This document shows, piece by piece, positions 41,488 to 50,642 of a DNA stretch of 64,000 bases. The position numbers and the translations under genes are program-made. The stretch spans positions 62,001-126,000 of the forward strand of contig NZ_JAEKGC010000010.1 of the NCBI RefSeq assembly GCF_016405885.1, written 5' to 3'. The DNA comes from Arthrobacter sp. MSA 4-2. GTDB taxonomy: Bacteria; Actinomycetota; Actinomycetes; Actinomycetales; Micrococcaceae. Numbering within the stretch: the stretch's first letter is position 1; every line of letters starts with the position of its first letter. A model generated the notes under the pieces. It was given only the letters and a program-made list of their open reading frames with translations, had not been told where the DNA came from and ran no database searches.

Positions 41488-44145
41488 ATGAGCGAGACGC
41501 CGAATGACGGAGCCGCACCCGACGAGATCCTGGCCGGGGAGGTGTTGACCGACCGCGTTGAACAGGTCGACCTGCAGACCGAGATGCAGCGGTCCTACCT
41601 TGACTACGCCATGGCCGTCATCATCGGGCGTGCCCTTCCCGACGTGCGGGACGGGCTGAAGCCGGTCCACCGCCGGGTGCTGTACGCCATGTTCGACGGC
41701 GGGTACCGCCCCGAGCGTTCCTTCAACAAGTGCGCCCGCGTCGTCGGTGAGGTCATGGGCCAGTACCACCCGCACGGCGACGGCGCGATCTACGATGCGC
41801 TGGTGCGCCTCATCCAGGACTGGACGATGCGCTACCCGCTCGCCCTCGGCCAGGGCAACTTCGGGTCCCCGGGCAACGACGGTGCGGCCGCCCCGCGGTA
41901 CACCGAGACCAAGATGGCCCCGCTGGCCATGGAGATGGTCCGCGACATCGACGAGGAGACCGTCGATTTCCAGGACAACTACGACGGCAAGAACCAGGAA
42001 CCGACAATCCTGCCGTCCCGCTTCCCCAACCTGCTGGTCAACGGCTCCTCCGGCATCGCGGTGGGCATGGCCACGAACATCCCGCCGCACAACCTGCGCG
42101 AGGTTGCCGACGGCGTCCAGTGGTATCTGCAGCACCCCGAGGCCTCCAAGGAGGAACTGCTCGAGGAGCTGATCGTGAGGATCAAGGGCCCCGACTTCCC
42201 CACGGGCGCCCAGATCCTCGGGCACCGCGGCATCGAGGACGCCTACCGGACCGGCCGCGGATCGGTCACCATGCGCGCCGTGGTCAATGTCGAGGAGATT
42301 CAGGGCCGCACCTGCCTGGTGGTCACGGAACTGCCGTACCAGGCGAACCCTGACAACCTGGCGATCAAGATCGCCGACCTGGTCAAGGACGGCAAGATCA
42401 GCGGCATCGCCGACCTGCGCGATGAGACCTCCGGCCGCACCGGGCAGCGCCTGGTGATCGTGCTCAAGCGCGACGCCGTGGCGAAGGTCGTGCTGAACAA
42501 CCTGTACAAGCACACCCAGCTGCAGGACAACTTCAGCGCCAACATGCTCGCCATCGTCGACAATGTGCCGCGCACCCTGAGCCTCGACGCGTTCATCCGG
42601 CACTGGGTGACCCACCAGCTCGAAGTGATCGTCCGGCGCACCCGCTACCGCCTCCGCAAGGCGGAGGAGGCGGCCCACATCCTGCGCGGCTACCTCAAGG
42701 CCCTCGACGCCCTCGACGAGGTCATCGCCCTGATCCGCGCTTCCCAGACGGTGGAGGACGCCCGGGGTGGACTGATGACCCTGCTCTCCATCGACGAGGT
42801 CCAGGCCGCGGCCATCCTGAACATGCAGCTGCGCCGCCTGGCCGCCCTGGAGCGGCAGAAGATCCAGGACGAGCACGACAAGCTCGAGCGGGAGATCACC
42901 GAGTACCAGCGGATCCTCGCCTCCCCGGAGGTCCAGCGCTCCATCGTCTCGACCGAGCTCCAGGACATCGTCGACCGGCACGGCGACGACCGCCGCACCG
43001 AGATCCTCATGGGCTACGACGGCGACATGAGCATGGAGGACCTCATCCCCGAGGAGGAGATGGTCGTCACCATCACCCGCGGTGGATACGTCAAGCGCAC
43101 CCGCAGTGACAACTACCGCCAGCAGGCCCGCGGCGGCAAGGGCATCCGCGGTGCGCAGCTGCGCGGCGACGACGTCGTCGAGCACTTCTTCGTCACCACC
43201 ACCCACCACTGGCTGCTGTTCTTCACCAACCTCGGGCGGGTCTACCGGGCGAAGGCCTACGAACTGGTCGAGGCCGCCCGGGACGCGAAGGGCCAGCACG
43301 TGGCGAACCTGCTGGCCTTCCAGCCGGACGAGACGATCGCCCAGGTCCTGGACCTGCGTGACTACCAGCAGGCCCCGTACCTTGTCCTTGCCACCAAGCG
43401 CGGCCTGATGAAGAAGACGAGGCTCGATGACTACGACACCAACCGTTCGGCCGGCGTCATCGCCATCAACCTGCGCGACGGCGACGAGCTGGTCTCGGCC
43501 CAGCTGGTCTCCGAATCCGATGACCTGATGCTTGTCTCCCGCAAGGGGCAGTCGCTGCGCTTCACCGCCACCGACGAGGCGCTGCGCCCCATGGGCCGGG
43601 CCACCTCGGGTGTGACCGGAATGAAATTCAGGGCCGACGACGAACTCCTCGCCGCCGCCGTCGTCAGCGACGACTCCTTCGTCTTCATCGTCACCGAGGG
43701 TGGTTTCGCCAAGCGGACCAAGGTCGACGAGTACCGCGTCCAGGGGCGCGGCGGGCTGGGGATCAAGGTGGCCAAGCTCGCGGAGGAGCGCGGCGACCTC
43801 GTCGGCGCGCTCGTCGTCCAGGAGAGCGACGAGGTGCTCGTGGTGATGGAGGGCGGGAAGGTCGTCCGCTCGGCGGTCACCGGCGTCCCGGCCAAGGGCC
43901 GCGACACCATGGGTGTCATCTTCGCCAAGCCGGACAAGAAGGACCGTATTATCGGGGTGGCGCGCAACAGCGAGCGGTCGATGGCCGTTGATGACGACGC
44001 GGTTGAGGAAGCACAGATCCTTGAGGTCGCGCCGGACGGCACGGTGGGCGGCGCTTCGTCGGCGGACATCGATGAAGTACCGTTGTCGACAGATGAAACG
44101 GCTGAGCCCGATGCTGAGTCGCCGGAAAACGGAGGTAGCGAGTGA
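41488..44145 (+). CDS. gyrA: DNA gyrase subunit A
   Basis: 885 residues. Breakage-reunion subunit, with the catalytic Tyr in [17 protein letters not shown] and the QRDR stretch [18 protein letters not shown]. At the position equivalent to E. coli Ser83 there is Gly; the Asp87 equivalent is present. The C-terminal beta-pinwheel includes the GyrA-box-like [15 protein letters not shown] 50-residue acidic tail closes the protein. Stop overlaps the start of the DUF3566 gene by four bases. Confidence 0.98.
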   Translation: MSETPNDGAAPDEILAGEVLTDRVEQVDLQTEMQRSYLDYAMAVIIGRALPDVRDGLKPVHRRVLYAMFDGGYRPERSFNKCARVVGEVMGQYHPHGDGAIYDALVRLIQDWTMRYPLALGQGNFGSPGNDGAAAPRYTETKMAPLAMEMVRDIDEETVDFQDNYDGKNQEPTILPSRFPNLLVNGSSGIAVGMATNIPPHNLREVADGVQWYLQHPEASKEELLEELIVRIKGPDFPTGAQILGHRGIEDAYRTGRGSVTMRAVVNVEEIQGRTCLVVTELPYQANPDNLAIKIADLVKDGKISGIADLRDETSGRTGQRLVIVLKRDAVAKVVLNNLYKHTQLQDNFSANMLAIVDNVPRTLSLDAFIRHWVTHQLEVIVRRTRYRLRKAEEAAHILRGYLKALDALDEVIALIRASQTVEDARGGLMTLLSIDEVQAAAILNMQLRRLAALERQKIQDEHDKLEREITEYQRILASPEVQRSIVSTELQDIVDRHGDDRRTEILMGYDGDMSMEDLIPEEEMVVTITRGGYVKRTRSDNYRQQARGGKGIRGAQLRGDDVVEHFFVTTTHHWLLFFTNLGRVYRAKAYELVEAARDAKGQHVANLLAFQPDETIAQVLDLRDYQQAPYLVLATKRGLMKKTRLDDYDTNRSAGVIAINLRDGDELVSAQLVSESDDLMLVSRKGQSLRFTATDEALRPMGRATSGVTGMKFRADDELLAAAVVSDDSFVFIVTEGGFAKRTKVDEYRVQGRGGLGIKVAKLAEERGDLVGALVVQESDEVLVVMEGGKVVRSAVTGVPAKGRDTMGVIFAKPDKKDRIIGVARNSERSMAVDDDAVEEAQILEVAPDGTVGGASSADIDEVPLSTDETAEPDAESPENGGSE

Positions 44146-44669
44146 GCTCGGCCAACACAAACCCGCGGTCCAGCGGAACGGTGCGTTCGTCTGGAAGCGG
44201 TCCGCGGGTCAACGCGCCGGCCCGCCCGGCGCAGCGGCCCTCGGCAGGACAGGCGGCGAGACCGGGGACCCGGCCCGGACTGGTGAAGCCGGCCCCGAAG
44301 GCCAAGGCGCGCAAGGCACGGCTGCTGGTGAGCAAGGTCGACCCCTGGTCGGTGCTGAAGATGGCCTTCCTGCTGTCGGTCGCCCTCGGCATCGTCACGG
44401 TGGTCGCCGCCATCGTGATCTGGACCGTCCTGGACCTCACCGGCATCTTCGACGGGGTCAACGACCTTCTGCGTGAGATCGCGGGCACCGAGAGCGGCGG
44501 CTTCGATCTGCGGCAGTTCGCCTCGCTGGGACAGGTTGTGTCCTTCGCCACCATCATCGCGGTCGTCAATGTGGTGCTCCTGACGGCCCTGGCGATGCTT
44601 TCGGCCGTGTTGTACAACATTTCCTCGGCCCTTGTCGGCGGTATCGGCGTCACCCTTACCGACGACTAA
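44142..44669 (+). CDS. DUF3566 membrane protein
   Basis: 175 residues. A basic Ala/Pro-rich N-terminal 55 residues precede [46 protein letters not shown] and a second hydrophobic span [44 protein letters not shown], the DUF3566 signature. Two membrane helices. The family always sits after gyrA in actinobacteria; its role is unknown. GTG start overlaps the gyrA stop. Confidence 0.92.
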   Translation: MSSANTNPRSSGTVRSSGSGPRVNAPARPAQRPSAGQAARPGTRPGLVKPAPKAKARKARLLVSKVDPWSVLKMAFLLSVALGIVTVVAAIVIWTVLDLTGIFDGVNDLLREIAGTESGGFDLRQFASLGQVVSFATIIAVVNVVLLTALAMLSAVLYNISSALVGGIGVTLTDD

Positions 44670-44755
44670 GGTTTTTGGGCATCGGGCCGGGGACGGCGAT
44701 TTGAGGTTTGCCGAGTTCCTGCTGTAAAGTCGTATCTCGGCCCGATGAGGTATCG

Positions 44756-44829
44756 GGGCGTATAGCTCAGGCGGTTAGAGCGCTTCGCTGATAACGAAGA
44801 GGTCCCAGGTTCAAGTCCTGGTACGCCCA
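44756..44829 (+). tRNA. tRNA-Ile (GAT)
   Basis: 74 nt. GGGCGTA pairs with TACGCCC; the anticodon arm CTTCGCTGATAACGAAG places GAT in the loop; the T-arm CCAGGTTCAAGTCCTGG is standard. CCA is not encoded. Confidence 0.97.
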
Positions 44830-44866
44830 CGGATCCACCACCGCAGGCAACTGCTAGGAGACGAAT

Positions 44867-44983
44867 GTGAAGAAGTTGCTGATTGCCGCAGCTGCTGCAG
44901 CAGGCGTCTTGGTTTACAAGCGGTGGCAGGATTCAGAGAAGGAAAAGGCAGTCTGGAGCAAAGCGACCGACGAGGTCGGATAG
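44867..44983 (+). CDS. DLW-39 family small membrane protein
   Basis: 38 residues from GTG at 44867 after AGGAG. The sequence KKLLIAAAAAAGVLVYKRW, then QDSEKEKAVWSKATDEVG, matches the actinobacterial DLW-39 family in length, N-terminal helix and acidic tail; the DLW motif itself reads AVW here. One probable membrane helix (residues 4-17). It lies between tRNA-Ile and tRNA-Ala, the family's customary spot. Function unknown. Confidence 0.85.
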   Translation: MKKLLIAAAAAAGVLVYKRWQDSEKEKAVWSKATDEVG

Positions 44984-45028
44984 CTCCGGGCCGCAGCGGT
45001 TCGATCGAACCGGCTGAGGCTCATCACG

Positions 45029-45101
45029 GGGGCATGGCGCAATTGGTAGCGCACCTGCTTTGCAAGCAGGGGGTTCGGGGTTCGAGTCCCCGTGCCTCCA
45101 C
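45029..45101 (+). tRNA. tRNA-Ala (TGC)
   Basis: 73 nt. GGGGGCA pairs with TGCCTCC (one G-T wobble); anticodon arm CTGCTTTGCAAGCAG has TGC in the loop; T-arm CGGGGTTCGAGTCCCCG. CCA is not encoded. Confidence 0.97.
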
Positions 45102-45109
45102 CGAAGGGA

Positions 45110-45139
45110 AAAACCCCGGTCTACGGACCGGGGTTTTTC
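45110..45139. terminator. terminator after tRNA-Ala
   Basis: AAAAACCCCGGTC and GACCGGGGTTTTT form a symmetrical stem with A and T tracts at its ends, so it can work in both directions. Confidence 0.95.
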
Positions 45140-45222
45140 TTTGTCTCCGGCCGCCGCACCTCCCTCCCGCCTCCCTCCCGCCTCCGTACCGTGGCATCCT
45201 TCGGCTGCTCTAGGGTTGCAGG

Positions 45223-46137
45223 GTGATCATTTTCCTCTCGGTGCTCGGCGTCCTCGGTGTGTCGGCGTCCGGGCCCATTATGGCCGCGACGGCGGCGCCG
45301 GCCCTAGCCATCGCGTTCTGGCGCAACTCGATCGGCGCATTGATCATGGGAGGACCCGCGGCTGTCTCAAAACGCGCCGAGTTCCGTGCCCTGGGCCGGT
45401 CTGACTTCCGTAGCCTCCTCACCGCGGCGACGGCCCTGGCCCTCCACTTCGCCTGCTTCATCACCTCACTCAAGCTGACGTCGGTGGCCGCAGCGACCGC
45501 CCTGGTCTGCCTCCAGGTGGCCTGGATCGCCCTGTTCAACGCCGTGCGTGGGTCACGGCCTCCGGGCGTGGTGGTCACCGGGCTCACCATCGCGTTCGCC
45601 GGGGTCGTCGTGATCACCGGATTCGACCTGCAGCTCTCCGGCCAGGCGATCCTCGGTGACGTCCTCGCCCTGGCCGGAGGTGCCCTCGCCGGGATCTACC
45701 AGATGGCCGGCGCGACAGCCCGGCGCACCATGTCCACCGGGACGTACACCACCCTCTGCTACGGTGGGTGCGCCGTCATCCTGCTCGTGATGTGCCTGCT
45801 GTTCCGCCAGCCGCTGACCGGATTCTCACCGGCGGCCTGGCTCGGGATCCTCGGGGTGACCCTCGTGGCCCAGATCATGGGCCACAGCGTGTTCAATCAT
45901 CTGCTCGCCGTGATGAGCCCGCTGGTGATCTCGATGATCATCCTCCTCGAAATCCCCGGTGCCGCGCTCCTTGCCGCGGTCTTCCTCGACGAGCAGCTCC
46001 CGGCGGGAACCTACGCGGGGCTGCTGCTGATCCTGGTCGGCCTCGCCGTCGTGGTCCGCGGGCAGGCACGTTCCCGCCCGGCGGGCCGCACGGCCGCCCG
46101 GCCGGTCGAGGCACCGCCGGCGCTCGGCGGGGACTGA
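45223..46137 (+). CDS. EamA family (drug/metabolite) transporter
   Basis: 304 residues with about ten hydrophobic helices in two repeated halves, the EamA/DMT layout. The first half has ALAIAFWRNSIGALI and AAATALVCLQVAWIALF; the second has GHSVFNHLLAVMSPLVISMIILLEIPGAALLAAVFLDEQLPAGTYAGLLLILVGLAVVV, the diagnostic repeat end. Substrate is unknown; relatives export metabolites. GTG start at 45223 lies shortly after the tRNA terminator. Confidence 0.9.
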   Translation: MIIFLSVLGVLGVSASGPIMAATAAPALAIAFWRNSIGALIMGGPAAVSKRAEFRALGRSDFRSLLTAATALALHFACFITSLKLTSVAAATALVCLQVAWIALFNAVRGSRPPGVVVTGLTIAFAGVVVITGFDLQLSGQAILGDVLALAGGALAGIYQMAGATARRTMSTGTYTTLCYGGCAVILLVMCLLFRQPLTGFSPAAWLGILGVTLVAQIMGHSVFNHLLAVMSPLVISMIILLEIPGAALLAAVFLDEQLPAGTYAGLLLILVGLAVVVRGQARSRPAGRTAARPVEAPPALGGD

Positions 46138-46230
46138 GGCCGCCTTCAGAGGGTGCGTTTAACCAAAAGGGAGCGGGAAGGGCGGCCGGTATCCGGCTGC
46201 CCTTCCCGCTCCCGCAGGATCGTTAAGGTC

Positions 46231-47130
46231 CTAGCTGGTGGCGTCGTTCGGCTTCGCGGCGTGCTTGGCCGTGTCGGAGAGATCGACGGGAGCGTCCTTG
46301 ACCTTCTTGTTCGCGGCCTTTGCCTGCTCCGATGCGGCCGTCAGGTCCGGACCCGAGGTTCCGGTTCCCGTGGTGGCCGTGGTGGTTGTCGTCGTTGCCG
46401 TGGTCGGAGTGACCGGCGTCGTCGTGGTCGACGGCGGGGTGGTGGTGCTCTGGGTCACTGGGGCCGGCGTCTTCCACGGGTCCTCGACGGGCTTGGAGGC
46501 ACGCCAGGCGGCAACGCCGGCGGTGACCGCCGCGGCGATGATTCCGACGATCAGCCAGCCCTTGCCCTTCTTGGCCTGCTCCTGCTGGCGCTTCTTCAGC
46601 TCCTTCGAGGCCTGCAGCCCCGCTGCGACGAAGGCTTTCTGGGCATTGCGCGCTGCCTTCTTGTCTCCGGTCACGCGGGTGACCATGGAGGCGACCGCCG
46701 GCGGGATGGTGGCGACCGCAACCGAGCGGGACGCCGAATCGGCCGCCTCGCCGAGCTTGTAGGACAGCGCGGGGATGTAGCCGTCAACAACCTTCCCCTT
46801 GGCCGAGGTGAGGGCGGGACCGGCCTTGCCGAGAGTTTCCTGAACCTTCGGGGTGGTCGTGTCGATCACCTGGGTGATCCGGGGTCCGACCCGGTCCAGC
46901 CGCTCCTGGATCAGGGGGCTGACCGTGGCGTATCGGGTGGACACCCCGGTCGCGGCCTTCCTCATGCTCTCCTGAATCATCGGAGAGGCCGTCTGCACCC
47001 CCTTGTCCCAACGGGGCTTCGTCCAGCCGTAGGCGGCGCCGACATAGGGGATTGCCCAGCCACGGGCGGCCGCGATGCCCGCCAGAACGCCTTCTTCGAA
47101 TCCGGGCGCGGTCTTTTCGTTCTTCTTCAC
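46231..47130 (-). CDS. Thr-rich single-pass membrane protein, unknown
   Basis: 299 residues from GTG at 47130, which has a strong GGAGG; the longer frame to 47160 would lack one. Residues 1-175 are amphipathic with repeated SPMIQES, SPLIQERLDRV, TPKVQETLGKAGPAL units, suggesting a helical repeat. A membrane helix is at about 190-207 (GWLIVGIIAAAVTAGVAAW), followed by a Thr-rich stretch and a charged tail. I recognise no named family, though similar proteins occur in Arthrobacter relatives. Confidence 0.7.
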   Translation of the reverse strand: MKKNEKTAPGFEEGVLAGIAAARGWAIPYVGAAYGWTKPRWDKGVQTASPMIQESMRKAATGVSTRYATVSPLIQERLDRVGPRITQVIDTTTPKVQETLGKAGPALTSAKGKVVDGYIPALSYKLGEAADSASRSVAVATIPPAVASMVTRVTGDKKAARNAQKAFVAAGLQASKELKKRQQEQAKKGKGWLIVGIIAAAVTAGVAAWRASKPVEDPWKTPAPVTQSTTTPPSTTTTPVTPTTATTTTTTATTGTGTSGPDLTAASEQAKAANKKVKDAPVDLSDTAKHAAKPNDATS

Positions 47131-47281
47131 AAGTACCTCCAGGAGATCGTGACTCGTCATGGTCAGCCTACGTGCTATCCGCAGGCCTTGCTATTCATCC
47201 CTCAGGATTCCAAGGTTTTCACTGTGCGCGGAATGCTTCTCTCCCAGATTTTTGGCGGGCACCCCGTGGAAGAATGGCACC

Positions 47282-47824
47282 ATGACTGCTATTCCAACCG
47301 CAAAGGCCACCATCCACACCAACCACGGCGACATCGCTGTCAATCTCTTTGGCAACCACGCGCCGAAGACGGTGAAGAACTTCGTGCGCCTCGCCACGGG
47401 CGAGATTACCTGGACCCACCCGCAGACGGGTGAGGAAACCTCGAAGCCGCTGTACGACGGAACTATCTTCCACCGCATCATCAAAGACTTCATGATCCAG
47501 GGCGGGGACCCGCTGGGCCAGGGCATCGGCGGCCCGGGATACAAGTTCGATGACGAGATCCACCCCGAGCTCGACTTCAACGAGCCCTACAAGCTGGCCA
47601 TGGCCAACGCCGGGATCCAGGGCGGACGCGGAACGAACGGGTCACAGTTCTTCATCACCTCGGTGCCCACTACCTGGCTGCAGGGCAAGCACACCATCTT
47701 CGGTGACGTCACCGACGAGGCTTCACGGAAGATCGTGGACAAGCTGAACGCGATCGGCACCGATATGCGCGACAAGCCCCTCGAGGACGTCGTCGTCAGC
47801 AGCATCACCGTAGAGCAGCTCTAG
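47282..47824 (+). CDS. peptidyl-prolyl cis-trans isomerase, cyclophilin type
   Basis: 180 residues from ATG at 47282. Cytoplasmic cyclophilin speeding proline isomerisation during folding. Core motifs: HTNHGDIAVNLFGNHAPKTVKNFVRLA, GTIFHRIIKDFMIQGGDPLGQGIGGPGYKFDDE and MANAGIQGGRGTNGSQFFITSVPTTWLQGKHTIFG with the active-site Arg, Phe, Met, Gln, Phe and Leu/Trp set. No signal peptide. Corresponds to ppiA in the mycobacterial origin region. Rhomboid follows after five bases. Confidence 0.96.
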   Translation: MTAIPTAKATIHTNHGDIAVNLFGNHAPKTVKNFVRLATGEITWTHPQTGEETSKPLYDGTIFHRIIKDFMIQGGDPLGQGIGGPGYKFDDEIHPELDFNEPYKLAMANAGIQGGRGTNGSQFFITSVPTTWLQGKHTIFGDVTDEASRKIVDKLNAIGTDMRDKPLEDVVVSSITVEQL

Positions 47825-47829
47825 ACTCC

Positions 47830-48699
47830 GTGTCCTACGGAGTCCCCGCGGGCAGTCCGTCGCAGGAGGCGCCGGTCTGCCCGCGGCACCCCGACCGCAT
47901 CAGCTACGTCCGGTGCCAGCGGTGCGGCAGGCCGGCGTGCCCGGAGTGCCAGCGCCAGGCCGCCGTGGGCATCCAGTGTGTCGACTGCATCGCCGAACAG
48001 GCGCGCAACACCCCCAAGACCACCACCGCCTTCGGCGGCGCGGCCACCTCCGGCCGGCCGGTGGTCACCGTCGTCCTCATCGGCGCCTGTGTCCTGTTGT
48101 TCCTGCTCCAGATGGCCGTCCCGGGCCTGACGGCGTCGCTGCAGTATGCCCCGCTTTACACCGCGGGCTATGCCGGGACCATCGACGCCGAGCCGTGGCG
48201 GATGTTTACCGCCGCGTTCCTCCACTCGCCCAACTTCCTGCTTCACATCGCCTTTAATATGTACGCCTTGTGGATCCTGGGCCAGTCACTGGAGCCGGCG
48301 CTCGGGCGCGCCCGTTTCCTGGCGCTGTATCTGCTCTCCGCGCTGGGCGGTTCCGTGGGGGTCCTGCTGCTGAGCAACCCGTTCCAGCCGGTCGTGGGAG
48401 CCTCCGGCGCGGTCTTCGGCCTCTTCGGTGCCCTCTTCGTCATCCAGAAGAAGCGGGGCGGGGACGTCCGCCAGATCCTCGTCCTTATCGCCGTCAACGG
48501 GGTGCTGGGCTTCGTCGTGCCGGGCATCGCCTGGCAGGCCCACCTGGGCGGCCTGCTGACCGGGGCCGCCGTGGCGGCCGTGCTGGCCTACGTGCCCCGC
48601 GGCCGGCTGCGCCCGGCCCTTCAGTGGAGTGGGGTGGGGGCGGTGACGGCTGTCCTCGCCGTGCTGACCTTCCTTGGATCGGTCCTCATCACGGTCTAG
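47830..48699 (+). CDS. rhomboid family intramembrane serine protease with zinc-finger N-terminus
   Basis: 289 residues. The N-terminus has a Cys/His-rich, B-box-like zinc site (CPRHPDRISYVRCQRCGRPACPEC, then CVDC). Six or seven membrane helices follow; the rhomboid WRMFTAAFLHSPNFLLHIAFNMYALW, the catalytic Ser in VGASGAVFGLFGAL and the catalytic His in AWQAHLGGLLTG are in place, so it should be active. Substrates unknown. GTG start directly after the cyclophilin gene, hence likely cotranscribed. Confidence 0.95.
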   Translation: MSYGVPAGSPSQEAPVCPRHPDRISYVRCQRCGRPACPECQRQAAVGIQCVDCIAEQARNTPKTTTAFGGAATSGRPVVTVVLIGACVLLFLLQMAVPGLTASLQYAPLYTAGYAGTIDAEPWRMFTAAFLHSPNFLLHIAFNMYALWILGQSLEPALGRARFLALYLLSALGGSVGVLLLSNPFQPVVGASGAVFGLFGALFVIQKKRGGDVRQILVLIAVNGVLGFVVPGIAWQAHLGGLLTGAAVAAVLAYVPRGRLRPALQWSGVGAVTAVLAVLTFLGSVLITV

Positions 48700-48731
48700 G
48701 CCGCCCCGAACGCTGTGCACAACGAACCGGA

Positions 48732-48770
48732 AAGGGATCCGGCTGCCGCTCAGGCCGCCGGATCCCTTCG
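48732..48770 (+). terminator. terminator after rhomboid gene
   Basis: AAGGGATCCGG and CCGGATCCCTT form a perfect 11-bp stem around a self-complementary GC loop, 33 bp after the rhomboid stop. A short CTTT follows. Confidence 0.75.
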
Positions 48771-48772
48771 CT

Positions 48773-48900
48773 TTATCCACAGGGTTTATCCACACAGGGG
48801 AAAACTTACACACATGTAATTCCACAGATGTGGATAACAATGGGGCGGCACTCGGCGGATCGGGAGGATTTCCCCCAATCTTCTCCACACCTGTGGATAA
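48773..48900. other. distal DnaA-box cluster (four perfect TTATCCACA)
   Basis: Perfect boxes at 48773-48781 and 48786-48794 (plus strand) and 48829-48837 and 48892-48900 (minus strand), with weaker CTCCACA- and GTCCACA-type relatives nearby (for example 48994-49001). The region lies between the convergent ends of the rhomboid and SDR genes, so no promoter is expected there. It holds more perfect boxes than oriC itself. The rest of the 394-bp gap (48901-49093) shows an inverted repeat AGTGAC-TGCT-GTCACT at 48940-48955 and no gene. Confidence 0.85.
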
Positions 48901-49093
48901 CTTAGTGCACAACGTGTGTACAGGGAATATTGGGACAAAAGTGACTGCTGTCACTAAGGGTCCGGAGCTAGATTTCCCCCACGCCCCGCGTTCTGTCCAC
49001 AGCGGCCTCCCTAGATCCCCATCCCCCTGGGCCGGCGCTCCTGGCGGACGCGTTCCCGGCACCCCTGGAGGCCGGTGCTGTAGAGACGGGGTT

Positions 49094-50110
49094 TCAGGCC
49101 CCGGTCCCGCTCGGTGGGGCCGGTTCTCCGGCGCCTCCACGCGGTGGAGATTTCCGCCGTCGGGCGGACCGTAGGCCGTACGGCCAGGACCGCAGCGCGC
49201 CCGCGGTACGCCACCCGCCGGTCACGCGGTTGGTCGAGGGGTCGGATACGAAGACCGTCCCGGCGGCCGGGGAGGTCGACTCCCGGCGCAGGGCCAGGAT
49301 GTCCATCAGGGGGTGGATGCAGCGGGCGTAGAGGCCCGGCAGGAAGCGGGCGAGCGGGATAGCGGCGCCCTGGAGGCGTCCCACCACCCGGACCGGCCGC
49401 GGACGGCGCACGGTGCGCACGATGGCGCGGGCGACGCGTTCAGGGGCAACCACCGGGGGAAGAGGGTGGACCTCCCGGCCGGTGTAGTTCGCGGCATGCT
49501 GGTAGATGGGGGTGTCGATGGTGGCCGGCAGGACGGCGCAGATGGAAATCTGCGGAGCGTCCCGGTACTCGTGCCTCAGCACCTCGGCGAAGCCGAGCAG
49601 CCCGAACTTGCCTGTGACATACGGGGAGATATAGGGAGCGGAGACCTTGGAGAACACCGAGCCCACGAGGACGAGGGTGCCGCGGCCCTGTGCGCGGAAG
49701 TGCGGAAGGACGGCGCGGGCTCCATGCACCTGGCCGAAGAGCGTGGTCTCGACGATGCGGCGGAAGACGGCTGACGGTGTGTCCTCGAAGGTCCCATAGC
49801 TGTAGGTGGACGCGCACCCGATCCAGGCGTCGACGTGCCCGTAGGCGCGCAGGGCCGCCTCCATCAGGGCCTCGACGTCGGCCTCACGGGTCACATCGGT
49901 GGGAACGGCTACGGCCCGGGCGCCGAGCGCGGCGCATTCGGCGACGACGTCTCCGAGGCTCTCGGGCGAGCGCGAGGCGAGGACGAGCCGGGCGCCGTTT
50001 CCGGCGAAGGCGTGGGCCGTGGCCCGGCCGATTCCGCTTGAGGCTCCGGTGATGACGACGACGTCCCCGGGCGCGGGCGTCCCCTCAGGAGGGCCGGCGC
50101 GCGTCCCCAC
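49094..50110 (-). CDS. SDR family oxidoreductase
   Basis: 338 residues. NAD(P)-binding VVVITGASSGIGRATAHAFA (about residues 17-36), catalytic Ser in LVLVGSVFSKVSA and the Tyr-x-x-x-Lys pair in SPYVTGKFGLLGF are normal. The structural NNAG motif is replaced by IGCAST. The C-terminal 100 residues (GTVFVSDPSTNRVTGGWRTAG and beyond) are an extension rich in Pro/Arg. Substrate unknown. It converges with the rhomboid gene and is 15 bp downstream of crgA. Confidence 0.88.
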   Translation of the reverse strand: MGTRAGPPEGTPAPGDVVVITGASSGIGRATAHAFAGNGARLVLASRSPESLGDVVAECAALGARAVAVPTDVTREADVEALMEAALRAYGHVDAWIGCASTYSYGTFEDTPSAVFRRIVETTLFGQVHGARAVLPHFRAQGRGTLVLVGSVFSKVSAPYISPYVTGKFGLLGFAEVLRHEYRDAPQISICAVLPATIDTPIYQHAANYTGREVHPLPPVVAPERVARAIVRTVRRPRPVRVVGRLQGAAIPLARFLPGLYARCIHPLMDILALRRESTSPAAGTVFVSDPSTNRVTGGWRTAGALRSWPYGLRSARRRKSPPRGGAGEPAPPSGTGA

Positions 50111-50125
50111 CGGACATCGGCTCCG

Positions 50126-50371
50126 TCAGCGCCAGCGCGTGGTCATGAGGAACCCGATAATCGCAATACCGAAGCCGGCGACGATATTCAGTCCTTCCCA
50201 GGACCGCACGGGCAGGGTGCCTTCGGAGATGTAGTAGACGATGATCCACAGCAGGCCAAGGATCATCAGCCCGAACATGACCGGCTTGTACCAGACCGGG
50301 TTGGGCTTGGGCTCCGCTGCGACAGCAGTCCTGACCGGTGCGGTCTTCCTGCGGGGCTTTGACTCGGGCAC
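50126..50371 (-). CDS. crgA: cell division protein CrgA
   Basis: 81 residues with a basic N-terminal tail and two membrane helices: VMFGLMILGLLWIIVYYIS and GLNIVAGFGIAIIGFLMTTRWR. NPVWYKPVM before the first helix is the family signature. CrgA helps place the septal machinery (FtsZ, PbpA, Wag31 partners) in actinobacteria. Its position beside the kinase/wall operon and pabA/trpG is conserved. The 271-bp gap upstream holds only promoters as far as I can see. Confidence 0.95.
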   Translation of the reverse strand: MPESKPRRKTAPVRTAVAAEPKPNPVWYKPVMFGLMILGLLWIIVYYISEGTLPVRSWEGLNIVAGFGIAIIGFLMTTRWR

Positions 50372-50642
50372 TTATCCTCCTTGACGGGCCGGGCGGGAAC
50401 GGCCGGCCTTCAATGGCGCGGCGGGGCCGCCCGACGATTTTCCGCGCCGGCTCGAGCGGACTCCGGCGCGGGCACGGTTCCTGCTGTCGATTCTAACCAA
50501 GAATCCAGCGGTCGGGGCGGGGACTGCAGGGCCGGCGCCGGAAGACGCGTCCAGTGCCCCGTTCCACGGCCCCGATGCTGTCGGCAGGTCTGGACGGTGA
50601 CACAATTGGATCTATCACCCAGCAACGATTGGCATTTGTGAA

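Noticed and set aside
48773-48955. Promoter region for the SDR or rhomboid gene
   Set aside because: Both neighbouring genes end here (convergent), so their promoters lie elsewhere.
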